From positions 1 through 40,269 of the forward strand of contig MGTV01000003.1 of assembly GCA_001799635.1 (NCBI GenBank): DNA of 40,269 nt. The letters are read 5' to 3'. The position numbers and the translations under genes are program-made. Source of the DNA: Elusimicrobia bacterium GWA2_62_23. Lineage in GTDB: Bacteria; Elusimicrobiota; Elusimicrobia; Elusimicrobiales; UBA9959. The notes below the pieces were generated by a model. It saw nothing but the letters and a program-made list of their open reading frames with translations. It was not told where the DNA came from and did no database searches. Shown here piece by piece: positions 7,813 through 16,435 of this stretch; position 1 is the first letter of the stretch; every line of letters starts with the position of its first letter.

Positions 7813-8973
7813 ATGCCGTCGCCGAAGAAACCGGTAATTATCTACGGCGGCAGTTTCGACCCGCCGCACCGGGGGCACCTCGCCCTGGCCGCGGCGGCGC
7901 TCCGGCAGCTCGCCCCGCAGGCGCTTTATTTCGTGCCGGGGTTCCGCACGCCCTTCAAGGATTTTCGGCCGCTGCCTTTCGGCGAGCGGCGCGGAATGCT
8001 GGCCGCGGCGCTGGCGGCCGAGGGCCTGGCCGGCAGGCCCGACGTTAGGATCAGCGATTTTGAGGCCGGCCTGAAGCGGGTGGTCTACACGTATGAGACC
8101 GTGGCCCATTTTGCTCGGCTGCACCCGGGCGCCCCGCTGTATTTTTTGATGGGCTCCGACTGCCTGGCGGATTTCAGGAGCTGGCGCCGCTGGCGCACCG
8201 TGCTGAAGAGCGCGCGCCTGCTGGCCGGCCTCAGGCCCGGCTTTTCCAGTCTCCGCCCCGCGGGAGTTCCCTTCACCCCGCTGGCCGGCCGGTTCCCGGA
8301 AGCCGCTTCCAGCGGCCTGCGCGGGCAGTTGTTCCTGGGCGAGGAGCCGAAGGAACTGCACAAGCCGGTGCTGGCCTTCATCAAAAAGCGCGGGCTTTAT
8401 TTTTCCAGGGAGCGGGCCGCGCTGAAAAAAATGCTTTCCCCCCGGCGCTTTCTCCATTCGGTAGAGACCGCGCGGCTGGCCATCCGGCTTTCCACCGCGG
8501 CCGGAATACCGGCGCAGAAAGCCGCCGCCGCCGGACTCGTGCACGATTGCGCCCGGGACCTGTCTCCCGCAGCCCTGCGCCGCCGGGCCATCCGGCTTTC
8601 CCCGCGGCCGCCCATGCTGGCGGAGATGCTGAAAGAGGCGCCGGTGCTGCTGCACGCCTGGACGGGCGCGGCCCTGGCGGCCGAGAAATTCGGGCTGGAC
8701 GATCCGGACATAGCCGAGGCGGTGCGCCTGCACGCTACCGGCGCTCCCGGCATGGGGCCGCTGGCCAAACTGATCTACGTGAGCGACCTGGCCTGCCACG
8801 GCCGCGATTTCGCCGAGGCCGGGCTGATCAGGGAGCTGGCCGGCCGGGACTTCGACGCGGCTTTCCGCGCGGCCAATTATGTTAAACTTACCTATGCGTT
8901 CTCTGGCGGGGGCTGGGTGCACCCGCTGAGCGCGGGCTTATGGAACACTCTTCAGGAAAAAAACCGAGGCTGA
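7813..8973 (+). CDS. nadD: Nicotinate-nucleotide adenylyltransferase fused to YqeK-type HD phosphohydrolase
   Basis: Two enzymes in one 386-residue chain. Residues 1-195 are NadD, which makes nicotinate adenine dinucleotide in NAD synthesis: the nucleotidyltransferase motif GGSFDPPHRGH is at 12-22, MGSDCLADF is near 115, and a variant of the C-terminal ISSTxIR motif reads ASSGLR. Residues from about 200 form an HD domain of the YqeK type (Ap4A hydrolase family), with a His near 215 and HDCARD near 243. In Firmicutes nadD, yqeK and rsfS are separate adjacent genes. Here the first two are fused, and rsfS lies four genes downstream in the same run. It is probably the first gene of the operon. 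No close Shine-Dalgarno is seen. Confidence 0.9.
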   Translation: MPSPKKPVIIYGGSFDPPHRGHLALAAAALRQLAPQALYFVPGFRTPFKDFRPLPFGERRGMLAAALAAEGLAGRPDVRISDFEAGLKRVVYTYETVAHFARLHPGAPLYFLMGSDCLADFRSWRRWRTVLKSARLLAGLRPGFSSLRPAGVPFTPLAGRFPEAASSGLRGQLFLGEEPKELHKPVLAFIKKRGLYFSRERAALKKMLSPRRFLHSVETARLAIRLSTAAGIPAQKAAAAGLVHDCARDLSPAALRRRAIRLSPRPPMLAEMLKEAPVLLHAWTGAALAAEKFGLDDPDIAEAVRLHATGAPGMGPLAKLIYVSDLACHGRDFAEAGLIRELAGRDFDAAFRAANYVKLTYAFSGGGWVHPLSAGLWNTLQEKNRG

Positions 8974-9779
8974 TGCTGGCCGCGGGCCTGCTGGCCGCCC
9001 TGGCCCTGGCCGCCGCGCAGTACTTTTCCCCGGTCTCGCGCCTCATCTGGAAGAACCAGGACGTGCGCCTGGCGGTGCTGGGCGAGCGGGCCGCGGTGCT
9101 GATGGTCTACCATTCGGGCCACGGCAAGGTCAGCGCTTTCCCTTTCCAGGCTTTCAAACCCAAAAAAGGCGTGCCCCCCGGGCAGCGGGCGGCCGACCTG
9201 GCCGCGCTGGCCGGGAACGCCGGGGAAGTCTTCCACATTTGCGTCTCTTCGGCGCCGGACCTGGGCGCCCTCTGGGGCACCCTGAACAGGTGGCGCGCCG
9301 AGCCGGCCCTTTTCCTGAAGGGGGCCGCGTGGGCCTGGGCCGCCGGCGCCTCCGGTAATTCAGACGTCTCCCCCTTCGGCCTCTTCGCCCTTTTCAGCGA
9401 ATTCGCCCGGCTGGACGCTTCCGATTTTTTCCTGGCCGAGACGGCCAAGGCGTCGGCGCAGGAGCCCGAGGAGGAGGAAGAGGCCGGGCCCGCGCGCGTG
9501 GAGGTCTTCAACGCTTCCGGCAGGAAGGACCTCGCCGCCCTCACGGCTAAAAAACTGCGCGCCCTCGGCTTCGACGTGATAACCGCCGCGTCCTATCACA
9601 AGGCGGAGCGGCAGACCCGCATTCTCGGTTTTTCCAGGGACACGGCGGCCGCCCTCAGGCTCCGGTCCGCGCTGGGCCTGGAGGAGCTGGAGATCCGGGT
9701 GCGCCCCTCGCAGAAGAGCGTGGCCGGCGCCGCGGTGATCCTGGGCGAGGATTTCAACGATTCCGTTCTAAACAGGTAA
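8940..9779 (+). CDS. Membrane-anchored LytR_C-domain protein
   Basis: A 279-residue protein with a short basic N-terminus (KKPR), a single transmembrane helix at about 11-29 and a poorly conserved middle. An acidic linker (around 176-181) leads into a C-terminal LytR_C-type domain (about 186-272: RVEVFNASGRKDLAALTAKK and VAGAAVILGEDF). This domain is often attached to cell-envelope proteins, and its biochemical role is unclear. The start overlaps the nadD end by 34 nt. An in-frame ATG at 8973 (TGATG overlap) is an alternative, but it would drop the basic residues before the membrane helix. Probably extracytoplasmic. Confidence 0.65.
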   Translation: MEHSSGKKPRLMLAAGLLAALALAAAQYFSPVSRLIWKNQDVRLAVLGERAAVLMVYHSGHGKVSAFPFQAFKPKKGVPPGQRAADLAALAGNAGEVFHICVSSAPDLGALWGTLNRWRAEPALFLKGAAWAWAAGASGNSDVSPFGLFALFSEFARLDASDFFLAETAKASAQEPEEEEEAGPARVEVFNASGRKDLAALTAKKLRALGFDVITAASYHKAERQTRILGFSRDTAAALRLRSALGLEELEIRVRPSQKSVAGAAVILGEDFNDSVLNR

Positions 9780-9796
9780 AAGGTTGGGAGGCAAAT

Positions 9797-10867
<1,071 letters not shown>

Positions 10868-10877
10868 GGAGGCTCTT

Positions 10878-11759
10878 ATGTCCGACACGGAAGAACTTAA
10901 AGGGATACCGCTTTTCCGCAACCTCGCGGATAATATGCTGGCCGAGTTCGCCGGCTATTTCAAGCGCACCGGCTACAAGGCCGGGGACGTGATCTTCGAG
11001 GAGAAGAGCACCGGCAGCACCCTCTATATCATCCTGGACGGGGAAGTGGTAATAGAGAAGGCCATGGATGAGGAGGGCCTGGAATTCAAGACGCTCGCCA
11101 TCATGACCGGCGGCGATTTCTTCGGCGAGATGGCGGTGATAGAGGGACAGGCGCGCTTCGCTCAGGCGCGGGCCTCCAGGGACGTCCGGCTCTATGAGGT
11201 GGGCCGGCAGGAATTTTTCTCCTTTATCAAGGAGCACCCCGAGACCGGCATCAGCATCTTCAGCGAGATCATGCGCACGGTGTTCCGCCGCCTGCAGCAC
11301 ACCTCGAGCGAGCTCACCATGCTCTTCGACATGAGCCGCCTGCTGCTCACGCCCCATAAGTCGCCTGGCGAGTTCATGGCGGCCGTCATGGACAATATCC
11401 GCATCTACCTCGACGGTTCCTGGAACATCACGGCGTACGTTTATAACCAGTTCAACGAAGAGTACGAGCAGGTTTACTCCAAAGAGACGTTCCGCAAGGA
11501 CGCGCCGGCCCTTCCCCCCGTGCCCGCCAGCGGCTGGCTCGACGATAAAACCTACCTGACGGCGTGTTCTTTCGAGGGACGCCGGCTCGGCTGCGCCATC
11601 TTCGAGCGTTCGGAAGCGCTCTCGCCGGTGGAGAAAAACAACCTCGCCACCATATTTAATACAATATCCTCCATACTCGGCTCCGCCATGGTGAATATCG
11701 AGCACCAGACGGAGGCCGCGATGCTGGAACAGTTGAGGAAAACAAAGAACTCCATATGA
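10878..11759 (+). CDS. Cyclic-nucleotide-binding protein with GAF-like C-terminal half
   Basis: A 293-residue protein. Residues 1-140 form a Crp-type cyclic-nucleotide-binding domain; the phosphate-binding cassette reads GDFFGEMAVIEGQARFA and keeps the FGE and the arginine, although the residue after the arginine is Phe rather than Ser/Thr. There is no helix-turn-helix. Residues 160-285 look like a GAF-type sensory domain (weak call). As it directly follows pilT, it may link a second messenger or redox state to pilus retraction (inference). Its TGA stop overlaps the rsfS start as ATGA. Confidence 0.75.
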   Translation: MSDTEELKGIPLFRNLADNMLAEFAGYFKRTGYKAGDVIFEEKSTGSTLYIILDGEVVIEKAMDEEGLEFKTLAIMTGGDFFGEMAVIEGQARFAQARASRDVRLYEVGRQEFFSFIKEHPETGISIFSEIMRTVFRRLQHTSSELTMLFDMSRLLLTPHKSPGEFMAAVMDNIRIYLDGSWNITAYVYNQFNEEYEQVYSKETFRKDAPALPPVPASGWLDDKTYLTACSFEGRRLGCAIFERSEALSPVEKNNLATIFNTISSILGSAMVNIEHQTEAAMLEQLRKTKNSI

Positions 11760-12301
11760 CGACCCCCAAGAACGCTTTTAAGCAGATAGCCATAACCGCC
11801 GCCCGGACCGGCGACGCCAAGAAGGCGCACCCCGTGAAGGTCTACGACCTCGGCGGCAGGTCGCCCCTGGCCGACTTCGCCGTGCTGATGGCCGTGGAAT
11901 CCGCGCCGCAGCTCGACGCTATCGAGGAAGCCGTGGTGGTCAACCTCAAGCACGAGGGCATTTACTGCCTCCACAAGGACGGCATGCGCTCGCGCAACTG
12001 GAAGGTGCTGGACTACGGCGGCACGCTGGTCCACATCTACGACACCAAGGCCGAGGAATTCTACGCCATCAGCAAAGTGTACGCCGACTACAAGCCCGTG
12101 GAATGGGAAGAGAAGCCCGTCCAGGCCGCGCCGGCCCCCGCCGCGAAGAAGCCCGCCGTAAAAAAAGCCCCGGCCAAAAAGCCGGCTGCCAAAAAAGCGG
12201 CGCCCAAAAAGACCGCGAAGAAAGCCGCCCCCAAAAAAGCCGCGAAAAAGGCGGCGCCTAAAAAGGCCAAGCCGGCCAAGAAGGCCGCGAAGAAGAAATA
12301 A
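11756..12301 (+). CDS. rsfS: Ribosomal silencing factor RsfS with histone-H1-like lysine tail
   Basis: RsfS binds ribosomal protein uL14 and blocks joining of the ribosomal subunits when nutrients are short. Residues 25-115 carry the family core (VKVYDLGGRSPLADFAVLM, WKVLDYGGTLVHIYD, EEFYAISKVYADY). The normal protein ends there. This one, 181 residues long, continues with a 60-residue Lys/Ala/Pro tail in which 24 of the last 51 residues are lysine, mostly as KK pairs, resembling histone H1 C-terminal tails. The tail may bind rRNA or DNA (inference). Both ends overlap neighbours: ATGA with the upstream gene and TAATG with argS. Confidence 0.88.
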   Translation: MTTPKNAFKQIAITAARTGDAKKAHPVKVYDLGGRSPLADFAVLMAVESAPQLDAIEEAVVVNLKHEGIYCLHKDGMRSRNWKVLDYGGTLVHIYDTKAEEFYAISKVYADYKPVEWEEKPVQAAPAPAAKKPAVKKAPAKKPAAKKAAPKKTAKKAAPKKAAKKAAPKKAKPAKKAAKKK

Positions 12302-13908
12302 TGAAGATCTCAGCCATCGAAGCCGACCTCAAAAGCCGCGCTAAGGCGGCCTTTTCCCTGGACGACGCGGCCGTCTCGTCCTTCGCGCTGGCGGCGCCCC
12401 CGCCGCATATCGAGGCGGACGCTTCCATTGCCTGGCCCATAGCCGGCGCGAAGCTCCTGAAGAAGCCGCCGCTTAAGATCGCCGAGGAATTGAAGGCCGC
12501 GCTCGGCGGCGCCGTGGAGGCGGAAGTGGTGCCCCCCGGTTTCGTCAACGTGAAGTTCACCAACGCCTTCCTGTTCGGCGCGCTGAAAGATCTGGAGAAG
12601 CCGGACGCCCTGCACCGCCCCGAGTTCGCCGGCGAGAAGATAAACCTGGAATTCGTTTCCGCCAACCCCACCGGGCCCATGCACCTCGCCAGCGGCCGCG
12701 GGGCCACGCTGGGCGACAGCCTGGCCCGCGTCTGGAAGGAACTGGGCGCCGAAGTGGCCACCGAATTTTACGTCAACAACGTCGGCCGCCAGGTGGAGAA
12801 GCTAGGCCTTTCGCTGAAGGCCCGGTTCGAGGACCAGGAGCCCCCGGCCGACGGCTACCAGGGCGACTACCTTAAAGACATGGCCGCCGCGCTGCCCGAA
12901 ACGGCTTCCGGCTGGAGCAATGCGCAGTTCTCGGAGTACGCGGTGGCCGAGATGATCAAGCTGCACAAGGCCGACATGCAGGCCTTCGGCGTGCATTTCG
13001 ACCGCTGGTTCCTCGAGAGCGAGCTGCACGCGGCCGGCGGCCCGGCCAAGGCGCTCGCCACGCTCAAAGAGAAAGGCATGGCCTACGAGAAGGAAGGCGC
13101 CGTCTGGTTCGGCGCGGCCTCGGAGCTGGAAAGTGACGACAAGGACCGCGTGCTGGTGAAGGCTGACGGCCGCAACACCTATTTCCTCAACGACATCGCC
13201 TACCACCTCAACAAGTTCTCCCGCGGCTTTAAGCGCCTGATAGACATCTGGGGCGCAGACCATCACGGCTACGTGCCGCGCATGGAGGCCGCCGTGAAGG
13301 CGCTCGGCTCGGACCTGGGCTCGTTCAAGGTGATCATCCACCAGCAGGTGTCGTTGCTGCGCGGCAAGGAAGTGGTGAAGATGTCCAAGCGCGCCGGCGA
13401 CTTCATCTCGCTCAAGGAGCTGATGGAGGACGTCGGTACCGACGCGTGCCGGTTCTTCTTCGCCTCGCGCGGCCCCAACACCCACCTGAATTTCGACGTG
13501 GAACTGGCCAAGAAAAAGAGCAACGACAACCCGGTTTACTACGTGCAATACGTGCACGCCCGCATAACTTCCATCTTCGACCATGCGGCCGCCAAGGGCG
13601 TGGACCCGGCCGCCTCGTTCGACGAGGCGAAAGCCGCCGTCAATCCCGAGGAGCGGGCCCTGATGCTGAAGCTGCTGTGGCTGGAGAAGACGCTGGCCGA
13701 CTGTGCGCGCGACAATTCCCCCCACCACCTGACCACTTACCTGACCGAACTCGCCGCCCTGTTCCACTCGTTCTACGACCAGCACAAGGTCCTGGACCCG
13801 GAGAACAAGGAGCTCAGCGCCTACCGCCTGTTCCTGCTTAAAGCCGTAAAAGGCGTGATAGCCCGCGGCCTCGGCCTGCTGGGCGTCTCCGCCCCGGAAC
13901 GGATGTAA
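12301..13908 (+). CDS. argS: Arginyl-tRNA synthetase
   Basis: Class I synthetase that charges tRNA-Arg; 535 residues, close to the family norm. The N-terminal Arg-S domain, KMSKRAGDFISL at about 360, the following SRGPNTHLNFDVELA and the tRNA-binding C-terminus (VYYVQYVHARITSIF onward) are canonical. The HIGH motif is not. The segment reads NPTGPMHLASGRG (residues 122-134), so HIGH appears as HLAS and lacks the second His. Other lineages also carry altered HIGH motifs in ArgRS, so activity may be retained. The start codon shares its A with the rsfS stop (TAATG). A strong terminator follows. Confidence 0.93.
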   Translation: MKISAIEADLKSRAKAAFSLDDAAVSSFALAAPPPHIEADASIAWPIAGAKLLKKPPLKIAEELKAALGGAVEAEVVPPGFVNVKFTNAFLFGALKDLEKPDALHRPEFAGEKINLEFVSANPTGPMHLASGRGATLGDSLARVWKELGAEVATEFYVNNVGRQVEKLGLSLKARFEDQEPPADGYQGDYLKDMAAALPETASGWSNAQFSEYAVAEMIKLHKADMQAFGVHFDRWFLESELHAAGGPAKALATLKEKGMAYEKEGAVWFGAASELESDDKDRVLVKADGRNTYFLNDIAYHLNKFSRGFKRLIDIWGADHHGYVPRMEAAVKALGSDLGSFKVIIHQQVSLLRGKEVVKMSKRAGDFISLKELMEDVGTDACRFFFASRGPNTHLNFDVELAKKKSNDNPVYYVQYVHARITSIFDHAAAKGVDPAASFDEAKAAVNPEERALMLKLLWLEKTLADCARDNSPHHLTTYLTELAALFHSFYDQHKVLDPENKELSAYRLFLLKAVKGVIARGLGLLGVSAPERM

Positions 13909-13930
13909 AAGCGGCCGGCCGCAAAATAAG

Positions 13931-13955
13931 AACCGCCCTTAAAAGGGCGGTTTTT
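13931..13955 (+). terminator. Rho-independent terminator after argS
   Basis: Perfect 10-bp stem AACCGCCCTT / AAGGGCGGTT with a 2-nt loop and a run of five T ending at 13955. It closes the nadD-argS operon. The A-rich left flank means it could also serve the convergent minus-strand gene that ends at 13977. Confidence 0.9.
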
Positions 13956-13976
13956 ATTTGTCCCGGCCGGCGCGGT

Positions 13977-14462
13977 TTATTTTTTACGCGAGAGTTTCAG
14001 CGCGGCGAGGAACAGGTAGTCGGAGAGGCGGTTGAGGTAGACGGCGGGCGACTTGGCCTTCAGTTCCCAGGCCAGGATCTCGCAGACCCGCGCCTTGGCC
14101 CGGGCTATGTGGGCCAGCGCTTCGGTCTCGTTGGCGCCGGGCAGGACGAATTTCGCCGGGACTTTCACTTCGCCGGCGCGGCGCTCTATGAGTTTTTCCA
14201 GGGAGGCAGTTTCCGCCGCCAGGTCTCCCTTCATGCCGGCTATCAGGCCCGACGCCCGGATGAGGCCGGCCTGGACCCCGGACAATTCTTTCTTCGCCGT
14301 GCCGCGCAGGGAGGTCTTGAGCAGGCCGAGCAGGGCCGCCAGGTCGTCTATCAGGGCGTTGAGCTTTACGCGCCGGTGCGTCTTGGGCACGCGCCGGCCG
14401 CCGAAGAGGTCGGTGAAGCCCAGGTCGCCTCCGCCGGATTTGGGTTTGAAGTTTTTGGGCAT
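13977..14462 (-). CDS. PduO-type ATP:corrinoid adenosyltransferase, divergent
   Basis: Resembles the PduO/human-MMAB family that makes adenosylcobalamin. It is 161 residues, slightly short. Family landmarks are GGGDLGFTDLFGGRRVPK near the N-terminus, FVLPGANETEALAHIARAKARVCE and YLNRLSDYLF. Compared with the usual ARxxxRRAER, the helix reads ARAKARVCEI: the first arginine, the next catalytic-region arginine and the Glu are kept, but one Arg is Val. The N-terminal ATP loop is also altered. Function is likely but not certain. A B12-dependent radical SAM enzyme is encoded 7 kb away. The likely promoter is TTACCA-N18-TAGAAT at 14491-14520. Confidence 0.7.
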   Translation of the reverse strand: MPKNFKPKSGGGDLGFTDLFGGRRVPKTHRRVKLNALIDDLAALLGLLKTSLRGTAKKELSGVQAGLIRASGLIAGMKGDLAAETASLEKLIERRAGEVKVPAKFVLPGANETEALAHIARAKARVCEILAWELKAKSPAVYLNRLSDYLFLAALKLSRKK

Positions 14463-14490
14463 AGTGAGGCGGTCTTTCTCGCCTGAGGAG

Positions 14491-14520
14491 ATTCTACAAA
14501 TTCACCGCCGGTCTTGGTAA
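14491..14520 (-). promoter_or_regulatory. Probable promoter of the adenosyltransferase gene
   Basis: On the minus strand a -35-like TTACCA (14515-14520) and a -10 TAGAAT (14491-14496) are separated by 18 nt. The start codon is at 14462, giving a leader of about 20-25 nt without an obvious Shine-Dalgarno. Confidence 0.45.
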
Positions 14521-14552
14521 CTGCCTCCGGCAGCAGCGCTTCACGCTGGTCC

Positions 14553-14581
14553 TTACCTGGCGCTGCCGGGCATGGTATAAT
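14553..14581 (+). promoter_or_regulatory. Promoter of the NifU-like gene (extended -10)
   Basis: Perfect TATAAT at 14576-14581 preceded by TGG (extended -10). A weak -35 TTACCT lies at 14553-14558 with 17-nt spacing. The same TGGTATAAT string occurs on the minus strand at 23698-23706, before another gene. Confidence 0.65.
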
Positions 14582-14600
14582 TTAGGCAGAGGTGTACAAC

Positions 14601-14825
14601 ATGAAAGACAAAGTCGCTAAAGTCATAGAAAAGATAAAGCCCATGCTCGCGGCGGACGGCGGTTCCGTTGAACTGGTCGCCGTGGACGAGAAGAAAGGCG
14701 TAGTGACCGTGCGCCTGACCGGCGCCTGCGGCTGCTGCCCCCACGCTACCATGACCCTCAAGAACGTCGTGGAACGCATGATCCGGGAAGAAGTGCCCGA
14801 GGTCAAGGAAATAGCCGTAGGTTAA
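14601..14825 (+). CDS. NifU C-terminal-domain iron-sulfur scaffold
   Basis: A 74-residue protein that is entirely a NifU C-terminal (Nfu) domain, which carries or delivers [Fe-S] clusters. The motif GACGCCPHATMTLKNVVE supplies the cluster ligands C43 and C46, with an extra C45 between them. ATG 14601 is chosen over an in-frame GTG at 14592 because AGAGG at 14588-14592 is a well-spaced ribosome-binding site. It is a single-gene transcript: a promoter directly upstream and a terminator directly downstream. Nearby cluster-dependent enzymes (NadA, RlmN, radical SAM) are plausible clients, but this is inference. Confidence 0.88.
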   Translation: MKDKVAKVIEKIKPMLAADGGSVELVAVDEKKGVVTVRLTGACGCCPHATMTLKNVVERMIREEVPEVKEIAVG

Positions 14826-14845
14826 GCCTTAACGGTTCCAGTCTT

Positions 14846-14887
14846 GCGCGGACCGGAGGGGCGTACCCACGGTCCGCGCGCTGTTTT
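14846..14887 (+). terminator. Terminator after the NifU-like gene
   Basis: Stem GCGCGGACCG (14846-14855) with CGGTCCGCGC (14870-14879), then GCTG and five T. It ends only 4 nt before the ATG of the next gene. Confidence 0.75.
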
Positions 14888-14891
14888 TGCC

Positions 14892-15701
14892 ATGGCGCTG
14901 ATAAACCTGCACAACCACTCCACTTTTTCCGACGGCACGCTTACTCCGGCGGCCCTCGCCCGGGAAGCCGCGCGCGCCGGCATAACCTATTTCTCCCTCA
15001 CCGACCACGACATGACCGGCGGCTGGGGCGAAATGGAGCCGGCCCTCAAAGAGGCCGGCATCCGCTACTGCTACGGGGTGGAGATCAGCACCTGCCTGCA
15101 CGAGAACCTGCATATCCTGGGTTACGGCATAGATCCCGCAGACGCCGGGCTGGCCGAACGCCTGGCCGAATTCCGCGGCCGCCGGGTGGTCCGCATAAAG
15201 AGGATCCTGGAACTGCTCAAGGGGCTCGGTATAAACATAGCTTTCGAGGACCTGCCCGACCGCGGCAACCGCACCGTGGGCCGCCCGCACGTGGCCGACG
15301 CCATGCGGGCGCTCAAGCTGGTGCCCAACCGCAGCCAGGCTTTCAAGCGCTACCTGGCGCCCGGCGCCCCCGCCTATGTCAGTCCCAACGGCCCCACGGT
15401 GGAAGAAGCCATAAAGGCCGTCAAGGACGCGGGCGGCAAAGCAGTGCTGGCCCACCCCGGGGTGGTGGCCAAGGTGATGGACCTGCCCGCCTGGCGCGAC
15501 GCCGGGCTGGACGGCATAGAGGCCTTTTACCCGGCGCATACCGGGGCCGCCATCCGCGAATTCAATTCGCTGGCCGGGCGCTACGGCCTGTTCGTGACGG
15601 CCGGGGTGGATTTTCACGGCCCGGGGTCGGAGAGGGACAGGATGTCCGGCTTCGAGTATTCGGAAGAGACTTTCCGGGAGGTCAGTAAACTTTTTATATG
15701 A
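14892..15701 (+). CDS. PHP-domain phosphoesterase
   Basis: A 269-residue metal-dependent phosphoesterase of the PHP superfamily, most like the YciV/RNase AM group (5'-3' trimming of RNA or nucleoside bisphosphate hydrolysis). Metal-binding motifs are seen in order: NLHNHSTFSDG (H7, H9), LTDHDMTGG, GVEIS, AVLAHPG and GVDFHGPG. A longer reading frame from 14844 is rejected because its extra codons lie inside the terminator hairpin. The chosen ATG has no Shine-Dalgarno. The stop TGA overlaps the next start as ATGA. Confidence 0.82.
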   Translation: MALINLHNHSTFSDGTLTPAALAREAARAGITYFSLTDHDMTGGWGEMEPALKEAGIRYCYGVEISTCLHENLHILGYGIDPADAGLAERLAEFRGRRVVRIKRILELLKGLGINIAFEDLPDRGNRTVGRPHVADAMRALKLVPNRSQAFKRYLAPGAPAYVSPNGPTVEEAIKAVKDAGGKAVLAHPGVVAKVMDLPAWRDAGLDGIEAFYPAHTGAAIREFNSLAGRYGLFVTAGVDFHGPGSERDRMSGFEYSEETFREVSKLFI

Positions 15702-16435
15702 AAATAATATCCCACCGCGGCGCCTCCGCTTACGCGCCGGAGAACACCCTTAAATCCTTCGCGCTGGCCGTGGCGATGGGGTCGCACGACTTCGAGTTCG
15801 ACGTTCACATGACGAAGGACGGCATCCTGGTGGTGCACCACGATTTCGACCTCAAGCGCACCGCCGGCAAGGATGTCCGCATAGCCGACCTGACCTGGGC
15901 GGAGCTGAAGAAATACAACGTAGCCGCCACGTTCCGCCGCGATCGCGGCTTTCAGTACGCGCCGCGCCTGGAGGAAGTTATAGACGTCATCGGGCCCGCG
16001 GCCAAATGGCTGAACTTCGAGGTCAAGAACGACCACAACGTCTACCCGGGTATAGAGGAGAAACTGCTGGCCTTCCTTAAAAGCCAGCACGGCATGTTCG
16101 AGAAAGCGGTGGTGTCCAGTTTCGACCACGGCACGCTGAAACGTTTTCGGGAACTTTCCCCCGAGATCCGGCTGGCCTATCTCGGCCACAACCTCAGCAC
16201 CATGCTGCTGCTGCCGGCGCTGAAGAAGGCCAAGGCCGTGGGCGCGGTGAACTTCCACCTGGCCCTGCGCATAGCCTTCAAGTTCAACGTCTCCAGGATC
16301 AAAAAAGCCGGCTTCCGCGCCTGCGTCTATACCGTCAACGAGAAAAAGGACGCCCTGCGCATGAAGGAGATCGGCGTGGACGGCATCTTTACCAACCATC
16401 CCGACATACTGGGCAAATGGACCCTGAAAGGCTGA
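15698..16435 (+). CDS. ugpQ: Glycerophosphodiester phosphodiesterase
   Basis: Hydrolyses glycerophosphodiesters released from phospholipids to glycerol-3-phosphate and an alcohol. The 245-residue cytosolic form has no signal peptide. The TIM-barrel active-site pieces HRGASAYAPENT, FEFDVHMTKDG and VVHHDFDLKRT are intact, as is the C-terminal VYTVNEKKDALRMKEIGVDG. It is coupled to the PHP gene (ATGA) and to nadA (TGATG). Isoleucine codons are 7 ATA, 6 ATC and 0 ATT, unusual for a GC-rich gene. The symbol is given by similarity; no transporter is linked. Confidence 0.9.
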   Translation: MKIISHRGASAYAPENTLKSFALAVAMGSHDFEFDVHMTKDGILVVHHDFDLKRTAGKDVRIADLTWAELKKYNVAATFRRDRGFQYAPRLEEVIDVIGPAAKWLNFEVKNDHNVYPGIEEKLLAFLKSQHGMFEKAVVSSFDHGTLKRFRELSPEIRLAYLGHNLSTMLLLPALKKAKAVGAVNFHLALRIAFKFNVSRIKKAGFRACVYTVNEKKDALRMKEIGVDGIFTNHPDILGKWTLKG

